Source: an uncultured Eubacteriales bacterium (GTDB taxonomy: Bacteria > Bacillota > Clostridia > Oscillospirales > CAG-272). From it: 21,044 nucleotides of DNA. The notes under the pieces are model-generated. The model was not told the origin of the DNA. It searched no databases and saw only the letters and a program-made list of their open reading frames with translations. This document shows, piece by piece, positions 6,075 through 14,900 of the stretch. Position numbers and translations under genes: made by a program. Position 1 is the stretch's first letter. Each line of letters begins with the position of its first letter. The stretch covers positions 1 to 21,044 of the forward strand of contig CAKXXW010000028.1 of NCBI GenBank assembly GCA_934378145.1. Direction: 5' to 3'.

Positions 6075-7829
6075 TTATGCAAGCTCCGATGCGCTGAGCT
6101 GTGATGTGGCGATCTCACGGTAGACCTCGCAGTTCTGCATCAGTTCTTCGTGTGTCCCCGTCCCGACCATCTCTCCGCGGTCGAGAACGATGATCTTGTC
6201 CGCGTGGCGGATCGTGCTGATTCGCTGGGCAACGATGATCTTCGTCGTGCCGTGAAGCTGTTCGTTCAGCCCCTCGCGCAGCTTTGCGTCGGTCCGGTAG
6301 TCGAGAGCCGAAAACGAATCGTCGAAAATAAGGATCTCGGGCTTTCGTGCCAGCGCTCTGGCGATGGAAAGGCGCTGCTTCTGACCTCCCGAGACATTGC
6401 GCCCGAGCTGAGCGATGCCGTGTTCCGTTCCCTCCGGCAGCTTATCGACGAATTCCTGAGCCTGCGAAAGGCTGATGGCATCTTTCAGGTTATCCCCGTC
6501 CTTGTCGGCGGCACTTTCGCCGAACAGAACATTGTCGCGTATCGTTCCGGAGAACAGAACGGCTTTCTGCGTGACATATCCGAGTTTATCGTACAGTGCG
6601 TCAAAGGTATAGTTTTTGACATTCACGCCGTCGACCAGCACTTCGCCCTCCGTTGCGTCATAGAAACGCGGGATGAGGCTTATCAGCGTTGTCTTGCCGC
6701 TTCCGGTCGCGCCGATGATCGCAAGGGTCTCGCCTTTGTTCAGCTTGAAATCAATATTGGTCAGCTCATCCTCCGATGCGTGGGGATAGCGGAAGGAAAC
6801 ATTGCGGAACTCGACCGTGCCGGTTTCCCTTCCGTCTTTGACGCTGCCCTCGATGATCGATGCATTGCGGTCCAGCACCTCGTTGATACGCTCGGCGGAT
6901 ACCTGCGCCTGCGGCAGGAGCATAAATATCATCGCCAGCATCATAAACGACATCACGATATAGGTCGCATAGGTGCTGAATACAAGCACCTCGCTGAACA
7001 TCGTCAGCCGCGCTCCCATATCGGTGACGGAGATATTGCTGACAAGCGCCGCACCGAGCCAATAGATCGCCAAAGCCAGCCCGTTCATACCGAGCGTCAT
7101 TGTCGGCTGCATGAGCGCAAAGAGCTTCTGATTCTTCATCTGCAGATCCATCATGCCGCGGCTCGGACCGTCAAACTTTTCGTTCTGAAAATCTTCGGCA
7201 TTGAAGGCGTGTACGACATTGATGCCGGTGAGATTTTCGCGGGCGACCTTGTTGATCTTATCCGTCATCTTCTGCACAAGGCGGAAGCGGGGAAGGCAGG
7301 AACTCATTATCAGAAGCACCGTAGCGAAAAGCACGACAACGAAGGCGGCGGTCACTGCGGAAAGCTCCCAGCTTTTGCCGAGGATCTTGATGATAGCCCA
7401 GACCGCCATAATGGGTGCTTTGATCATCATTTGCAGTCCCATTGCAACGATCATCTGGATCTGCGTTATGTCGTTTGTCGTTCTCGTTATAAGGCTCGGA
7501 ACGGAAAAGTCCTGCATTTCCTCGCTGCCGATGTCCATGACATGACGAAACAGCTTGTCCCGAACGGCAAAGCTGAAGCCCGACGCTGTCTTTGCGGCAA
7601 GGAAGCCGCAGGCAATCGCCAGCGCCGCACTCGCCACAGTGCAGCCGAGCATTTTAAGCCCTACATTAACAATATCCGCCGTTGTGCCTGAGGTCTTTAT
7701 CAGAACGGTCAGCTCGGTCATATAGTCCGGCAGGCGCAGGTCGAAATATACCTGCACCACAACAAGCACAAGGCAGAGCAGCGCCATCAGTTTTTCCTTT
7801 CGGCGCATATTTTTCAGAAGTTTTACCAT
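6075..7829 (-). CDS. ABC exporter half-transporter, degenerate-site subunit of a heterodimer
   Basis: The 584-residue protein has exporter helices (about 1-320) followed by an ATPase domain. Walker A is GATGSGKTT (near 376) and the signature VSGGQ is canonical. The Walker B reads LIFDDSFSALD, with Asp in place of the catalytic Glu (codon 6318-6320), and the H-loop His is Gln in VAQRIST (codon 6225-6227). These two changes are the hallmark of the non-hydrolysing site in heterodimeric exporters such as TM287/288 and fit the complementary motifs of the neighbouring 590-residue subunit. It is the middle gene of the operon: it starts 9 bases after the marR stop with GGAG upstream, and a GGAGG-led partner follows after 13 bases. 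Confidence 0.94.
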   Translation of the reverse strand: MVKLLKNMRRKEKLMALLCLVLVVVQVYFDLRLPDYMTELTVLIKTSGTTADIVNVGLKMLGCTVASAALAIACGFLAAKTASGFSFAVRDKLFRHVMDIGSEEMQDFSVPSLITRTTNDITQIQMIVAMGLQMMIKAPIMAVWAIIKILGKSWELSAVTAAFVVVLFATVLLIMSSCLPRFRLVQKMTDKINKVARENLTGINVVHAFNAEDFQNEKFDGPSRGMMDLQMKNQKLFALMQPTMTLGMNGLALAIYWLGAALVSNISVTDMGARLTMFSEVLVFSTYATYIVMSFMMLAMIFMLLPQAQVSAERINEVLDRNASIIEGSVKDGRETGTVEFRNVSFRYPHASEDELTNIDFKLNKGETLAIIGATGSGKTTLISLIPRFYDATEGEVLVDGVNVKNYTFDALYDKLGYVTQKAVLFSGTIRDNVLFGESAADKDGDNLKDAISLSQAQEFVDKLPEGTEHGIAQLGRNVSGGQKQRLSIARALARKPEILIFDDSFSALDYRTDAKLREGLNEQLHGTTKIIVAQRISTIRHADKIIVLDRGEMVGTGTHEELMQNCEVYREIATSQLSASELA

Positions 7830-7838
7830 ATTTATCTC

Positions 7839-8306
7839 CTATTCCTGCGAGGAAATCCCGCTCTTGCGGATCTCATCAATATTGTTGCCCATCACCGACA
7901 GGCAATTGCGGAATACCTCAATATCTTCGTCCGACAGTCCGGCAAGCAGCTTTTGCGCAAAGCAGAGCTGAAGCCCGCGCCCCTTTTCGATGATGCCGTC
8001 TGCCGCCTCCGTGCAGACGAGCCGTGTTTTTCTCCGGTCACCGGGGACAGCCTGCCGCAGAAGCAGTCCCTCATTGACAAGTCTGTCGATATGCACGGAT
8101 ACGATCCCGGATTTCAGTCCGCGGCATCGGCAGATATCTCCCGCTGTGCCGTTTTCCGGATTGTTTGCGATGAACATAAGGATGTCGACAGCCATCGGCG
8201 GCAGTCCCGTGTCCTTGCAGATAGGCTGAAGCACTGTGTGGTAAGCCTCGATAAACCTGTTCGCGCTGTTGAACATCTTCGATGCCGTAAAGTTCAGGTC
8301 ATTCAT
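7839..8306 (-). CDS. MarR-family transcriptional regulator of the ABC exporter operon
   Basis: The 155-residue protein has a typical MarR winged helix: helices around ILMFIANNPENGTAGDICRC, a recognition segment GLKSGIVSVHIDRLVNEG (about 63-80) and a wing ending in DRRKTRLVCTEAA. MarR dimers usually repress their own operon and are released by small ligands, often the substrates of the linked exporter. It is the first gene of a three-gene operon with the two exporter halves, and a 12-bp palindrome lies between the promoter and its start codon. Several Cys (30s-60s and 110s) could allow redox sensing, but this is only a possibility. Confidence 0.92.
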   Translation of the reverse strand: MNDLNFTASKMFNSANRFIEAYHTVLQPICKDTGLPPMAVDILMFIANNPENGTAGDICRCRGLKSGIVSVHIDRLVNEGLLLRQAVPGDRRKTRLVCTEAADGIIEKGRGLQLCFAQKLLAGLSDEDIEVFRNCLSVMGNNIDEIRKSGISSQE

Positions 8307-8329
8307 GTTGATCCTCCAATCATAGAAAC

Positions 8330-8341
8330 TCTAATATTAGA
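8330..8341 (-). promoter_or_regulatory. Probable MarR operator
   Basis: TCTAATATTAGA is a perfect 12-bp palindrome lying a few bases downstream of the predicted transcription start of the marR-ABC operon and upstream of the ribosome binding site. Its position fits autorepression by the MarR protein. Confidence 0.72.
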
Positions 8342-8350
8342 ACATCCATT

Positions 8351-8379
8351 ATTATATCAAGTCCGGTGACGAATGTCAA
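8351..8379 (-). promoter_or_regulatory. Consensus promoter of the marR-ABC exporter operon
   Basis: Read on the minus strand: TTGACA (8379-8374), 17-base spacer, TATAAT (8356-8351), both exact consensus. The predicted start near 8344 is directly followed by the palindrome. Confidence 0.88.
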
Positions 8380-8501
8380 TAGATTTCTGAAAAAATTCCT
8401 GAGGTTCTCTTTGATAAATGCGTTTTCTTGATCCTTGTAAAATTTTCTTACTCAATGTCCTTCAGTCATTGGTATCTGCATTTTACGCAACCGATCGTTG
8501 C

Positions 8502-8530
8502 TCGACAATGATGATATTTTATGATACAAT
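8502..8530 (+). promoter_or_regulatory. Promoter of the XRE regulator - ABC exporter operon
   Basis: TCGACA (8502-8507), 17-base spacer, TACAAT (8525-8530): each box has one mismatch to consensus. It lies 34 bases before the start codon at 8564. The 120 bases between this and the marR promoter hold nothing recognisable. Confidence 0.7.
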
Positions 8531-8563
8531 ATTGATGACAGATAAATAAGGCGGGAGAAAAAG

Positions 8564-9256
8564 ATGTTTGATACCATGAAGTTCGGTAAAGCGCTTTCAA
8601 CACTTCGGAAGAGAGCAGATATGACACAAAACGAAGTGGCGGACAGACTCAATATGTCTCGTCAGGCGATCTCAAAATATGAGAGGGGCGAGAGCTTTCC
8701 CGATATATCGGTACTTGTTATGATCGCGGAGCTTTTTGACATTACTCTTGATGAGCTTATAGGCTACGGGGATCCAACAAAGGGTGAATCCTCCATCCTT
8801 CAAAATGCGGCAAGGGGAGATTCCGTCATTGTTGCTGAAAATATCGCGGATGTGGTAAATCTTGCGCCGCTTCTGAGACCGAGCGTTTTAGCAAAGCTGT
8901 CGCAACAATTTGAAAAGCAGGGGATCGATATTTCGGACATCATTACTCTTGCCGAGTATCTTAATGATGACTCGGTCGTCAGGCTGATAGAAAATGCGAC
9001 CTTTGATGATATCAATGATGAGCTTCTTGCAAAATTCATACCAATGCTCAACCACGACTCAAAAGAAGTGATCTTTCGGAAAATCCTGGACGGTGAAACG
9101 GATTGGCATTTTATAAAGGTGCTTTTGCCGTATTCGGATCATATTACGACGCAGATCGAAGCGGCAGTGGTGGAAGGAGCTTTGCCCCGTGAAGCTCTTG
9201 ACATTTTAAGCAGATACCGTTGGGACGGAGACGGGTATAAAGAAAAGCAGACCTGA
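8564..9256 (+). CDS. XRE-type HTH regulator with helical C-terminal domain
   Basis: The 230-residue protein has an N-terminal Cro/C1 HTH (about 7-62) with TQNEVADRLNMSRQAISKYERGESFPD and ITLDELIGYG. This form is common among Firmicutes regulators placed in front of ABC exporters. Residues 75-225 are Leu-rich and read as consecutive short helices (for example LLRPSVLAKLSQQFEKQ and LLAKFIPMLNHDSKEVIF), compatible with a HEAT- or TPR-like sensor part; no enzyme motif is seen. GGGAG at 8553-8557 sets the start. The exporter gene follows after 15 bases in the same direction, so regulating that transporter is the likely job. The effector is unknown. Confidence 0.9.
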   Translation: MFDTMKFGKALSTLRKRADMTQNEVADRLNMSRQAISKYERGESFPDISVLVMIAELFDITLDELIGYGDPTKGESSILQNAARGDSVIVAENIADVVNLAPLLRPSVLAKLSQQFEKQGIDISDIITLAEYLNDDSVVRLIENATFDDINDELLAKFIPMLNHDSKEVIFRKILDGETDWHFIKVLLPYSDHITTQIEAAVVEGALPREALDILSRYRWDGDGYKEKQT

Positions 9257-9271
9257 ACAAAGGAGACTTTT

Positions 9272-11143
9272 ATGTTAAAACGGAGCATGGGTAAATTCAG
9301 GCAAAATATTCTGAAGACGCTGAAGAATTTCGGGTTTATCATAAATATGCTTTGGAAGACCTCACCGTTGTGTTGTACAGTTATAATGATGATCGAAACA
9401 ATCACCTCACTTATTCCTCTTGCCTATGTTTATATAAGCAAAAAAATCATCGATTCTGTTTTGCTCGGATATACGGATAAAGCCGTCGGGACACTTGTTT
9501 TATGGTGCGCATTGCTTGTAATAATAAATATTTCAGGTAAAGTGCTGGCAAACATAAAAACGATAATATGCACCAGGTCGGGAGCAGAAATAAACAAGCG
9601 CATAAATGAACTGATCATCCAAAAATGCATGGAATTCGATGTTTCGTTTTATGACGATAAGGAGTCGTATATGACAATACAGGAGGCTTATCAGACGCTG
9701 GGGCGCGGATGGGAAAATATGATAGGTTCCGTGTTTTCCATTTTCGGGCAACTAATGACCGTTGTAAGCTTGGCGTCGACCTTGCTTATCGCAAATACCG
9801 GATTAGGTCTTTTGTTGCTCATTTCCTTGATCCCTTTTCTGATTTTTGAGGTCAGGTCAAGAAAAGCCCGTCACAATTTTCAGAAAAGTCAGATACCCGA
9901 AAACAAGAAGACGGGATATCTGAGCGGAATACTGACGGGACGCGGCTTTGCCAAAGAAGTCAGGCTGTTCGGGTACGGTAAAGCTCTGAAAGAAGAGTTT
10001 TCGAGGATATTTGACAGGAAAATAGACGATCAGACGCGCTTGTTGAAAAAAGATTATACGATCCGGGCGGTGCTTGTAACTATCGTTATGATAATTTTGG
10101 GATGCATAAATGTATTTTTTGCCTTTCTCGCCTTGAGAGGTGACATAACCGTCGGTGATTTTCAGCTTTATTACGGCAGTGCCACGGCACTTAATACCAA
10201 TATAAGCGGAATGTTTATTATGATCGCAAATTATTTCGAGTATGATCTGTATTCGGATATTCTCGGCAATTTTCTTAAGCTGAGACCGAAGCTGTTGCTT
10301 GACGAGGGAGCCGAGCTTCATCTTGACAGCGCACCGAAGATAGAATTCAAAAATCTTTGCTTCCGATACCCGAATGCTGACAGATATGCCGTGTCGAATG
10401 TTTCGCTTACCATAGGCCCAGGTGAAAGCGTTGCCTTGGTCGGATATAACGGAGCGGGGAAGTCAACGCTTGCAAAGCTCCTGTTGAGATTATATCCTCA
10501 GACATCCGGAGAAATATATGTCAATGACAGCAGAATAGAGCGGTATTCTCCCAACAGTATATATAAAAATTACAGCGCGGTTTTTCAGGATTTTTGCAGA
10601 TACGGCTTTACTGTGGGAGAGAATATTTCGATCTCCGACATGGATAAAAGATCCGACAAAGAAATGATCGAAAATGCTGCGAAAGCGGGCGAGGCTTATG
10701 ATCTCTTGTCACGCCTCGGAAGCGATACATATATCACAAAAAATTATGACAGCTCCGGTATCGCGGATCTGTCGGGAGGGGAATGGCAGAGAATTGCGAT
10801 AGCGAGAGGCGTATTCAGAAACTCGTATCTGATCGTATTGGACGAACCGACCTCGGCGCTTGACCCGAAAGCCGAGTATTTACTGTATCAAAAATTTCTG
10901 GAGATCATGCGGGGGAAAACAGTTCTTTTGGTTACACACAGGTTGTCGAGCGCCCGCCTGACAGACAAAATAATGTACATGGAAAACGGTACGATATCCG
11001 AAGTCGGAACTCACGAAGAGCTTATGGATCTGAACGGGAAATATGCTGCGCTGTTTCGTATGCAGTCGGAAAATTATCGGGACAGTGACCGGGAATGTAT
11101 GAAAATATCTGCAGATCCCCGCTTCGTCGTTCCGGCACAATAA
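9272..11143 (+). CDS. ABC exporter, fused permease-ATPase (peptide/bacteriocin-exporter-like)
   Basis: The 623-residue protein has an exporter membrane domain (about 25-340) and an ATPase domain with Walker A GYNGAGKST (near 391-399), Q-loop FQDFCRY, signature LSGGEWQ (near 499), Walker B LIVLDEPTSALD (near 520) and H-loop VTHRLSS (near 553). All catalytic residues are present, so it can work as a homodimer. The LSGGEWQRIAIAR signature and short loops resemble exporters found beside bacteriocin or lanthipeptide genes, but there is no N-terminal C39 peptidase and no precursor or modification gene nearby. It is the second gene of an XRE-led operon, with AAAGGAG upstream. The region is visibly richer in A/T and in ATA codons than the flanking operons, which may reflect separate acquisition. 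Confidence 0.93.
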   Translation: MLKRSMGKFRQNILKTLKNFGFIINMLWKTSPLCCTVIMMIETITSLIPLAYVYISKKIIDSVLLGYTDKAVGTLVLWCALLVIINISGKVLANIKTIICTRSGAEINKRINELIIQKCMEFDVSFYDDKESYMTIQEAYQTLGRGWENMIGSVFSIFGQLMTVVSLASTLLIANTGLGLLLLISLIPFLIFEVRSRKARHNFQKSQIPENKKTGYLSGILTGRGFAKEVRLFGYGKALKEEFSRIFDRKIDDQTRLLKKDYTIRAVLVTIVMIILGCINVFFAFLALRGDITVGDFQLYYGSATALNTNISGMFIMIANYFEYDLYSDILGNFLKLRPKLLLDEGAELHLDSAPKIEFKNLCFRYPNADRYAVSNVSLTIGPGESVALVGYNGAGKSTLAKLLLRLYPQTSGEIYVNDSRIERYSPNSIYKNYSAVFQDFCRYGFTVGENISISDMDKRSDKEMIENAAKAGEAYDLLSRLGSDTYITKNYDSSGIADLSGGEWQRIAIARGVFRNSYLIVLDEPTSALDPKAEYLLYQKFLEIMRGKTVLLVTHRLSSARLTDKIMYMENGTISEVGTHEELMDLNGKYAALFRMQSENYRDSDRECMKISADPRFVVPAQ

Positions 11144-11185
11144 ACAACAGCCGCTTGATTCTTTCCGAATCAAGCGGCTGTTGTT
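11143..11185 (+). terminator. Strong terminator of the XRE-ABC operon
   Basis: A perfect 19-bp stem (11143-11161 with 11167-11185, arms AACAACAGCCGCTTGATTC and complement) closes a 5-base loop, TTTCC. The stem starts on the last base of the ABC stop codon. No long T-run follows, but the stem is very stable and its outer pairs are A/T-rich. Confidence 0.85.
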
Positions 11186-11199
11186 ATGTTCATTGAAAA

Positions 11200-11733
11200 A
11201 TGGAAGTAATGTTTATATCAAGCGGCAGCAGGACCGCCCCTTTTGCCTATCGGGCAAAAGAAAAGTTTGAAACCGAGTATGGCGTGAGCGGGATGGTTAA
11301 AGAACGCAAAGCACGATACAAGAATTCGCACACAAGGAATAATATTGCGGGCGCTTGTTTGTGTATTACTGCCATGCTCCCTCTTTTTATCGGAGAAATG
11401 ATCGACGCTGATAACGCTATGCTCGTGATGATCATGCTTTCGCTCTCATTCATCATTGCGGGCATAGGTGTGATCTGCTTTATAAAGACGGGCATTATAT
11501 GGGCGAGCTATGAAAAGCTTTTGCAGGAGGGCGAATATTCTATAGAGAATAAGGGGAAAAAGTCCTTTTCATCTGCTGTATATACGGCATATTGGATAAT
11601 TGCAACGGCGATATATTTGGGATGTAGCTTCTCCTTAAATAATTGGTCACGGAGTTGGGTGATCTGGGTCGTTGCGGGAGTAACATTTCCCGCTGTCGTT
11701 GCGATCACCAATGCATTTGAGAAAAAGTCATAA
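11200..11733 (+). CDS. Four-helix membrane protein; probable HTH-less remnant of an XRE-membrane regulator
   Basis: The 177-residue frame has four predicted membrane helices (about 48-68, 73-96, 126-147 and 152-172). From RAKEKFETEYGVSGMVKERK onward it looks to me like the C-terminal half of Clostridia regulators that join an N-terminal Cro/C1 HTH to four helices. The HTH is missing and the first 18 residues look like random coding. It sits only 15 bases after the operon terminator, has no clear promoter, and only a weak GGAAG close to the second ATG (11209). The likely explanation is 5' loss of a larger gene, leaving a pseudogene or a bare membrane domain. A strong terminator follows at 11788. 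The family resemblance is from memory and needs a search. Confidence 0.55.
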   Translation: MEVMFISSGSRTAPFAYRAKEKFETEYGVSGMVKERKARYKNSHTRNNIAGACLCITAMLPLFIGEMIDADNAMLVMIMLSLSFIIAGIGVICFIKTGIIWASYEKLLQEGEYSIENKGKKSFSSAVYTAYWIIATAIYLGCSFSLNNWSRSWVIWVVAGVTFPAVVAITNAFEKKS

Positions 11734-11787
11734 CCACCGACCGTAAAATTATGAAACGCGTTACCGTAATGCGATCAGGTCAGCAAC

Positions 11788-11819
11788 AAAAAGCCCCCGA
11801 CGGATGTCGGGGGCTTTTT
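11788..11819. terminator. Bidirectional terminator between convergent units
   Basis: A 14-bp stem, AAAAAGCCCCCGAC (11788-11801) with GTCGGGGGCTTTTT (11806-11819), closes a 4-base loop GGAT. It has A/T arms on both sides and so works in both directions: after the four-helix membrane gene on the plus strand and 9 bases after the 38-residue gene on the minus strand. Confidence 0.92.
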
Positions 11820-11828
11820 CTATATGGT

Positions 11829-11945
11829 TCAGAGATCCCACTCTCCGAGGTCTTCGTCCTCCGGAAGGGCAGGGGATGCCGTTATGATGTCGGAGCTTTC
11901 AAAGCTGATTATCGCAATCATCGGTGATTCGTAAATTTCTTTCAT
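11829..11945 (-). CDS. 38-residue acidic small protein downstream of the giant surface protein
   Basis: The frame starts with ATG at 11945, preceded by a strong GGAGG (11958-11954) eight bases upstream, and ends with TGA at 11829 just before a strong terminator. The start codon is 20 bases after the stop of the 1761-residue gene, so the two are co-transcribed. The peptide opens MKEIYESPMIAIISFESSDI and continues ITAS, then an acidic proline-containing tail ending in GEWDL. The opening pattern Y-x-x-P-x-I-x-x-x-x-F-x-x-x-D-I-I-T-x-S recalls a recurrent type of tiny uncharacterised protein in Oscillospiraceae and Lachnospiraceae genomes (from memory). There is no signal peptide, membrane helix or Cys. 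A conserved leader-like half with a variable tail would suit a secreted or modified peptide, but no modifying enzyme is present. Confidence 0.72.
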   Translation of the reverse strand: MKEIYESPMIAIISFESSDIITASPALPEDEDLGEWDL

Positions 11946-11965
11946 TTGTTTTACCTCCGTTTTTG

Positions 11966-14900
11966 TCACTTCAGACTTGAGAAGTACGCCTTTGCGCTGT
12001 CGGCGTAGGTCAGGGTCGCCTCAAGAAGCGCCTTGAAGTTTGCATCGCTTGAAGTTTTGAGGCGGTTCTCGGCGTAGGTATCGAGGCTGTATGTGACCGT
12101 TTCGCTGATCGCCTCGCCGTCCTTAACAAGCGTAAGCTCGAGCTTCGTGCGGAACTCCGACGCCTTCAGTCCGTCAAAGTAGGCGGTGAAGCCCTTCACA
12201 TCGTCCCTGTACACGAAGTCCTTGCCGTCGATGAGCTTCTCGACCGTTTTGCCCTCGATGTCGATGTAGCGGATCCTCAGCGACACTCCGGTGAGGTCGC
12301 TGTCCTTTTCGAAGTCCGTCGCCATGAGCAGGGTGATGCGGTTGCCGAAGAGAATGTTCTTGCCCTTGATCGAGGCGGGGAAGGCGGCGGTGCTTTCGCC
12401 GCTTCCGGCTGTCTGAGCCAGAATAAGATCCTGCGCCGAGGTCGCCTTCTGCTCTTCGCTGAGGTCGGCGTTGACGAGCGCGTCGGTCTTATAACCGAAG
12501 TAGACCTGCGCTGCCGCGCCGTAGTTGAGCAGGTCGACGAGGAGCTTTTTGAACTCGGTACTTGTTGAGTTCGCAAGGCGCTCCGTAGCGTAAGCCTTGA
12601 GGCTGTATTCGTCGACCTGACCGCTGTAATTTACGCCGTCGAGGGTGAATTCGAGCGTTGCCGTCAGTGTGTCGCCCATTTCCTTCGCGGCGACGCCGGT
12701 GTAGATGAAGCAGTAGTAGGTCTCGCCGTCTATCACGCGCTCGGTGGGAAGAAGGACCTTTGCCGCGCCGTTTTCTTTCGTCACGACAAGGCGGATGTCG
12801 GTGCAGCCGTCAAGGCTCGACTTAAGGATCGCGTAAAGCATCGACAGGTCGTTTCCGAAGGAACAGTTGTGGATAACTTTGAAGCGCTCGGCAGTGACCG
12901 CCTCAAAAGTGCCGGATTCCATAAGCATACCGCAGACCGTGCAATGCTTGTATCCCCAGCCTGCATTTCCGTTGATCGGGGCTGTGTCAATGATCCAATC
13001 GGATTTCGTGTGGTTCTGATGTTGGACCCCGCATACTGTGCATGTGCTGTCTTCTCCCCAAGTATGCGCCGCGGGGCCCGAGATTATTTTGCCGCAGATG
13101 CACCTTTCCGTATGTGTATCATCGCCGTCCGACTGGAACCGGGCATACGCATGATTATTGGGGTCAAGCTCACCGTATTCCTCGCCGCAGTTTTCACACC
13201 GTGCCTTTTTTATGCATGATGCTATGCCGCCGTAATGCTCGGTACAGCCGTATTTGCAGACTTTGCATACGCCTTTTTCATCGAAATCGTGCGGCTCGGT
13301 TTCCACATTGTCGCAACAGCTCCAATGCGCTTCGTGGCCGGTTTCGGTTTTCACATAATACTTAGACCACGGATATTCGTGGTTGTGCGGATCTTTTTCA
13401 CCGACATACTCTTCGCAGGTGGAACACATTGACGGGTATTGGCAGGTTGCTGCTCTTGTAATATCGTGTCCCTTGGCGGGGAGGACAGCACCTTTCGTGA
13501 TTGTTCCATGGCATTCGTAGCAGCAAAGGTTGCCGGTGTAGCCTTCATCGGTGCAGGTCGGGGCCTTTTCGTCACGCAGATATGTTCCGTACCACAGGTC
13601 ATGGTTGTTCGGGTCTATTTCACCGTATATGATGCCGCAGGTGTGGCATTTTGCCTTTTCATGGCAGTTTGCGGGCGTGTGCAGCGAGTGGTTACAGACA
13701 CAGCCGCAGACCGTGCATACGCCGTTGTTCCACTTGTGATATTCGTAAGGATATTTCGGCTTGCCGCAGCAGCTCCATTTGCTATGGTGTCCCGCGTCGT
13801 CGCCCCAATCCTCTTCATTCCATACATCCGTCGCGTCTTCGGGATGCGTTTCGGGATCGAGGTCTCCGTAAGGCTCGCCGCAAAGATCGCAGATCGCATG
13901 GTCGATACAGGTAGCCTTGCCGCCTGTATGTGAGAGCGGTTTGCCCGTTGTGGCACTGCAGCCCTCGCGTTTGCAGGTAGCGGGCGCGGAGCAGGTAGCT
14001 TCTGCCCAATCGTGACCGAATTCCTGACATGTGGTGAGAACGATCAGCTCATGATCTGCCGAATTATCGAGATTGCCACCGTCCTTGCCGCCGTGCCACA
14101 GAAGACAACGGAATCTGGTGCCGCTCAGATCGACTGTGGGTTTTTTCACCGTCAGCGTCGCTTTGATGCAGTATTCTTTGCCGTCGGATGCAGTTGCCAT
14201 CGTAAAGCTTTCGGAGAACAGCTTTTGCAACTCTTCGCTTTCGGAAAGCACGGTATAGGTTGTCTTTCCGGGAAGAAATACCACCCAGTAAACCTCGAGA
14301 TCCGCGAGCGGATTGCCGAGCCAAATGTCCACATCGAATTTTACTTCGCCGCTGTCTTTTCCTACGGAAATGGTTTTTTTTGTATGGTCGAACTGCGTCG
14401 GGAATTTTACTATGGGTTTTATCTCATCCGTGATGACCTCGCTGTATTCATTGCTTATGACACAGCGATAGACATAATCCTTTGTTGCGGGATCATATTC
14501 CCGTAATCTTGTTGTGATGGTGTAGGTCGGGGAATTTCCGCCGATGTTTTCAAAGGGTGCATTGGGGTTTTCCGCGGTTCGCTTGGCTATCTGCCACTGA
14601 TAGTTTGTCGCGTTGCGCGCCGTTACGCTTAATGTAAGCGACTCATGGAATCCGCCGAGTGCTTTTTGGGACCACAGATCCAATATGGGAGATGTATCGA
14701 GATCATCGATTTTCACGGTCTTGTTTGTCACCGTTATGGGAATATAAGCCACAACAATGTCACTATGCTGTGCCTGCATCATAGCCATTGCTTCGCAACG
14801 GATGATCCAGCCGTCCATATCTTCCGTGATTTTCAGCCGGAGCGGTTGCGAGCTATCATCGTCAAATCTGATGCTGCTGTAGCCGCTGAAGTAAGTGAAG

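Noticed and set aside
6150..7691. Plus-strand open frame of 513 codons
   Set aside because: It is antisense to the second ABC subunit, whose motifs are unmistakable; no start signals or family features.
12869..13956. Several overlapping open frames opposite the Cys/His-repeat part of the giant gene
   Set aside because: They are shadows caused by the repeat composition; none has start signals or recognisable protein features.
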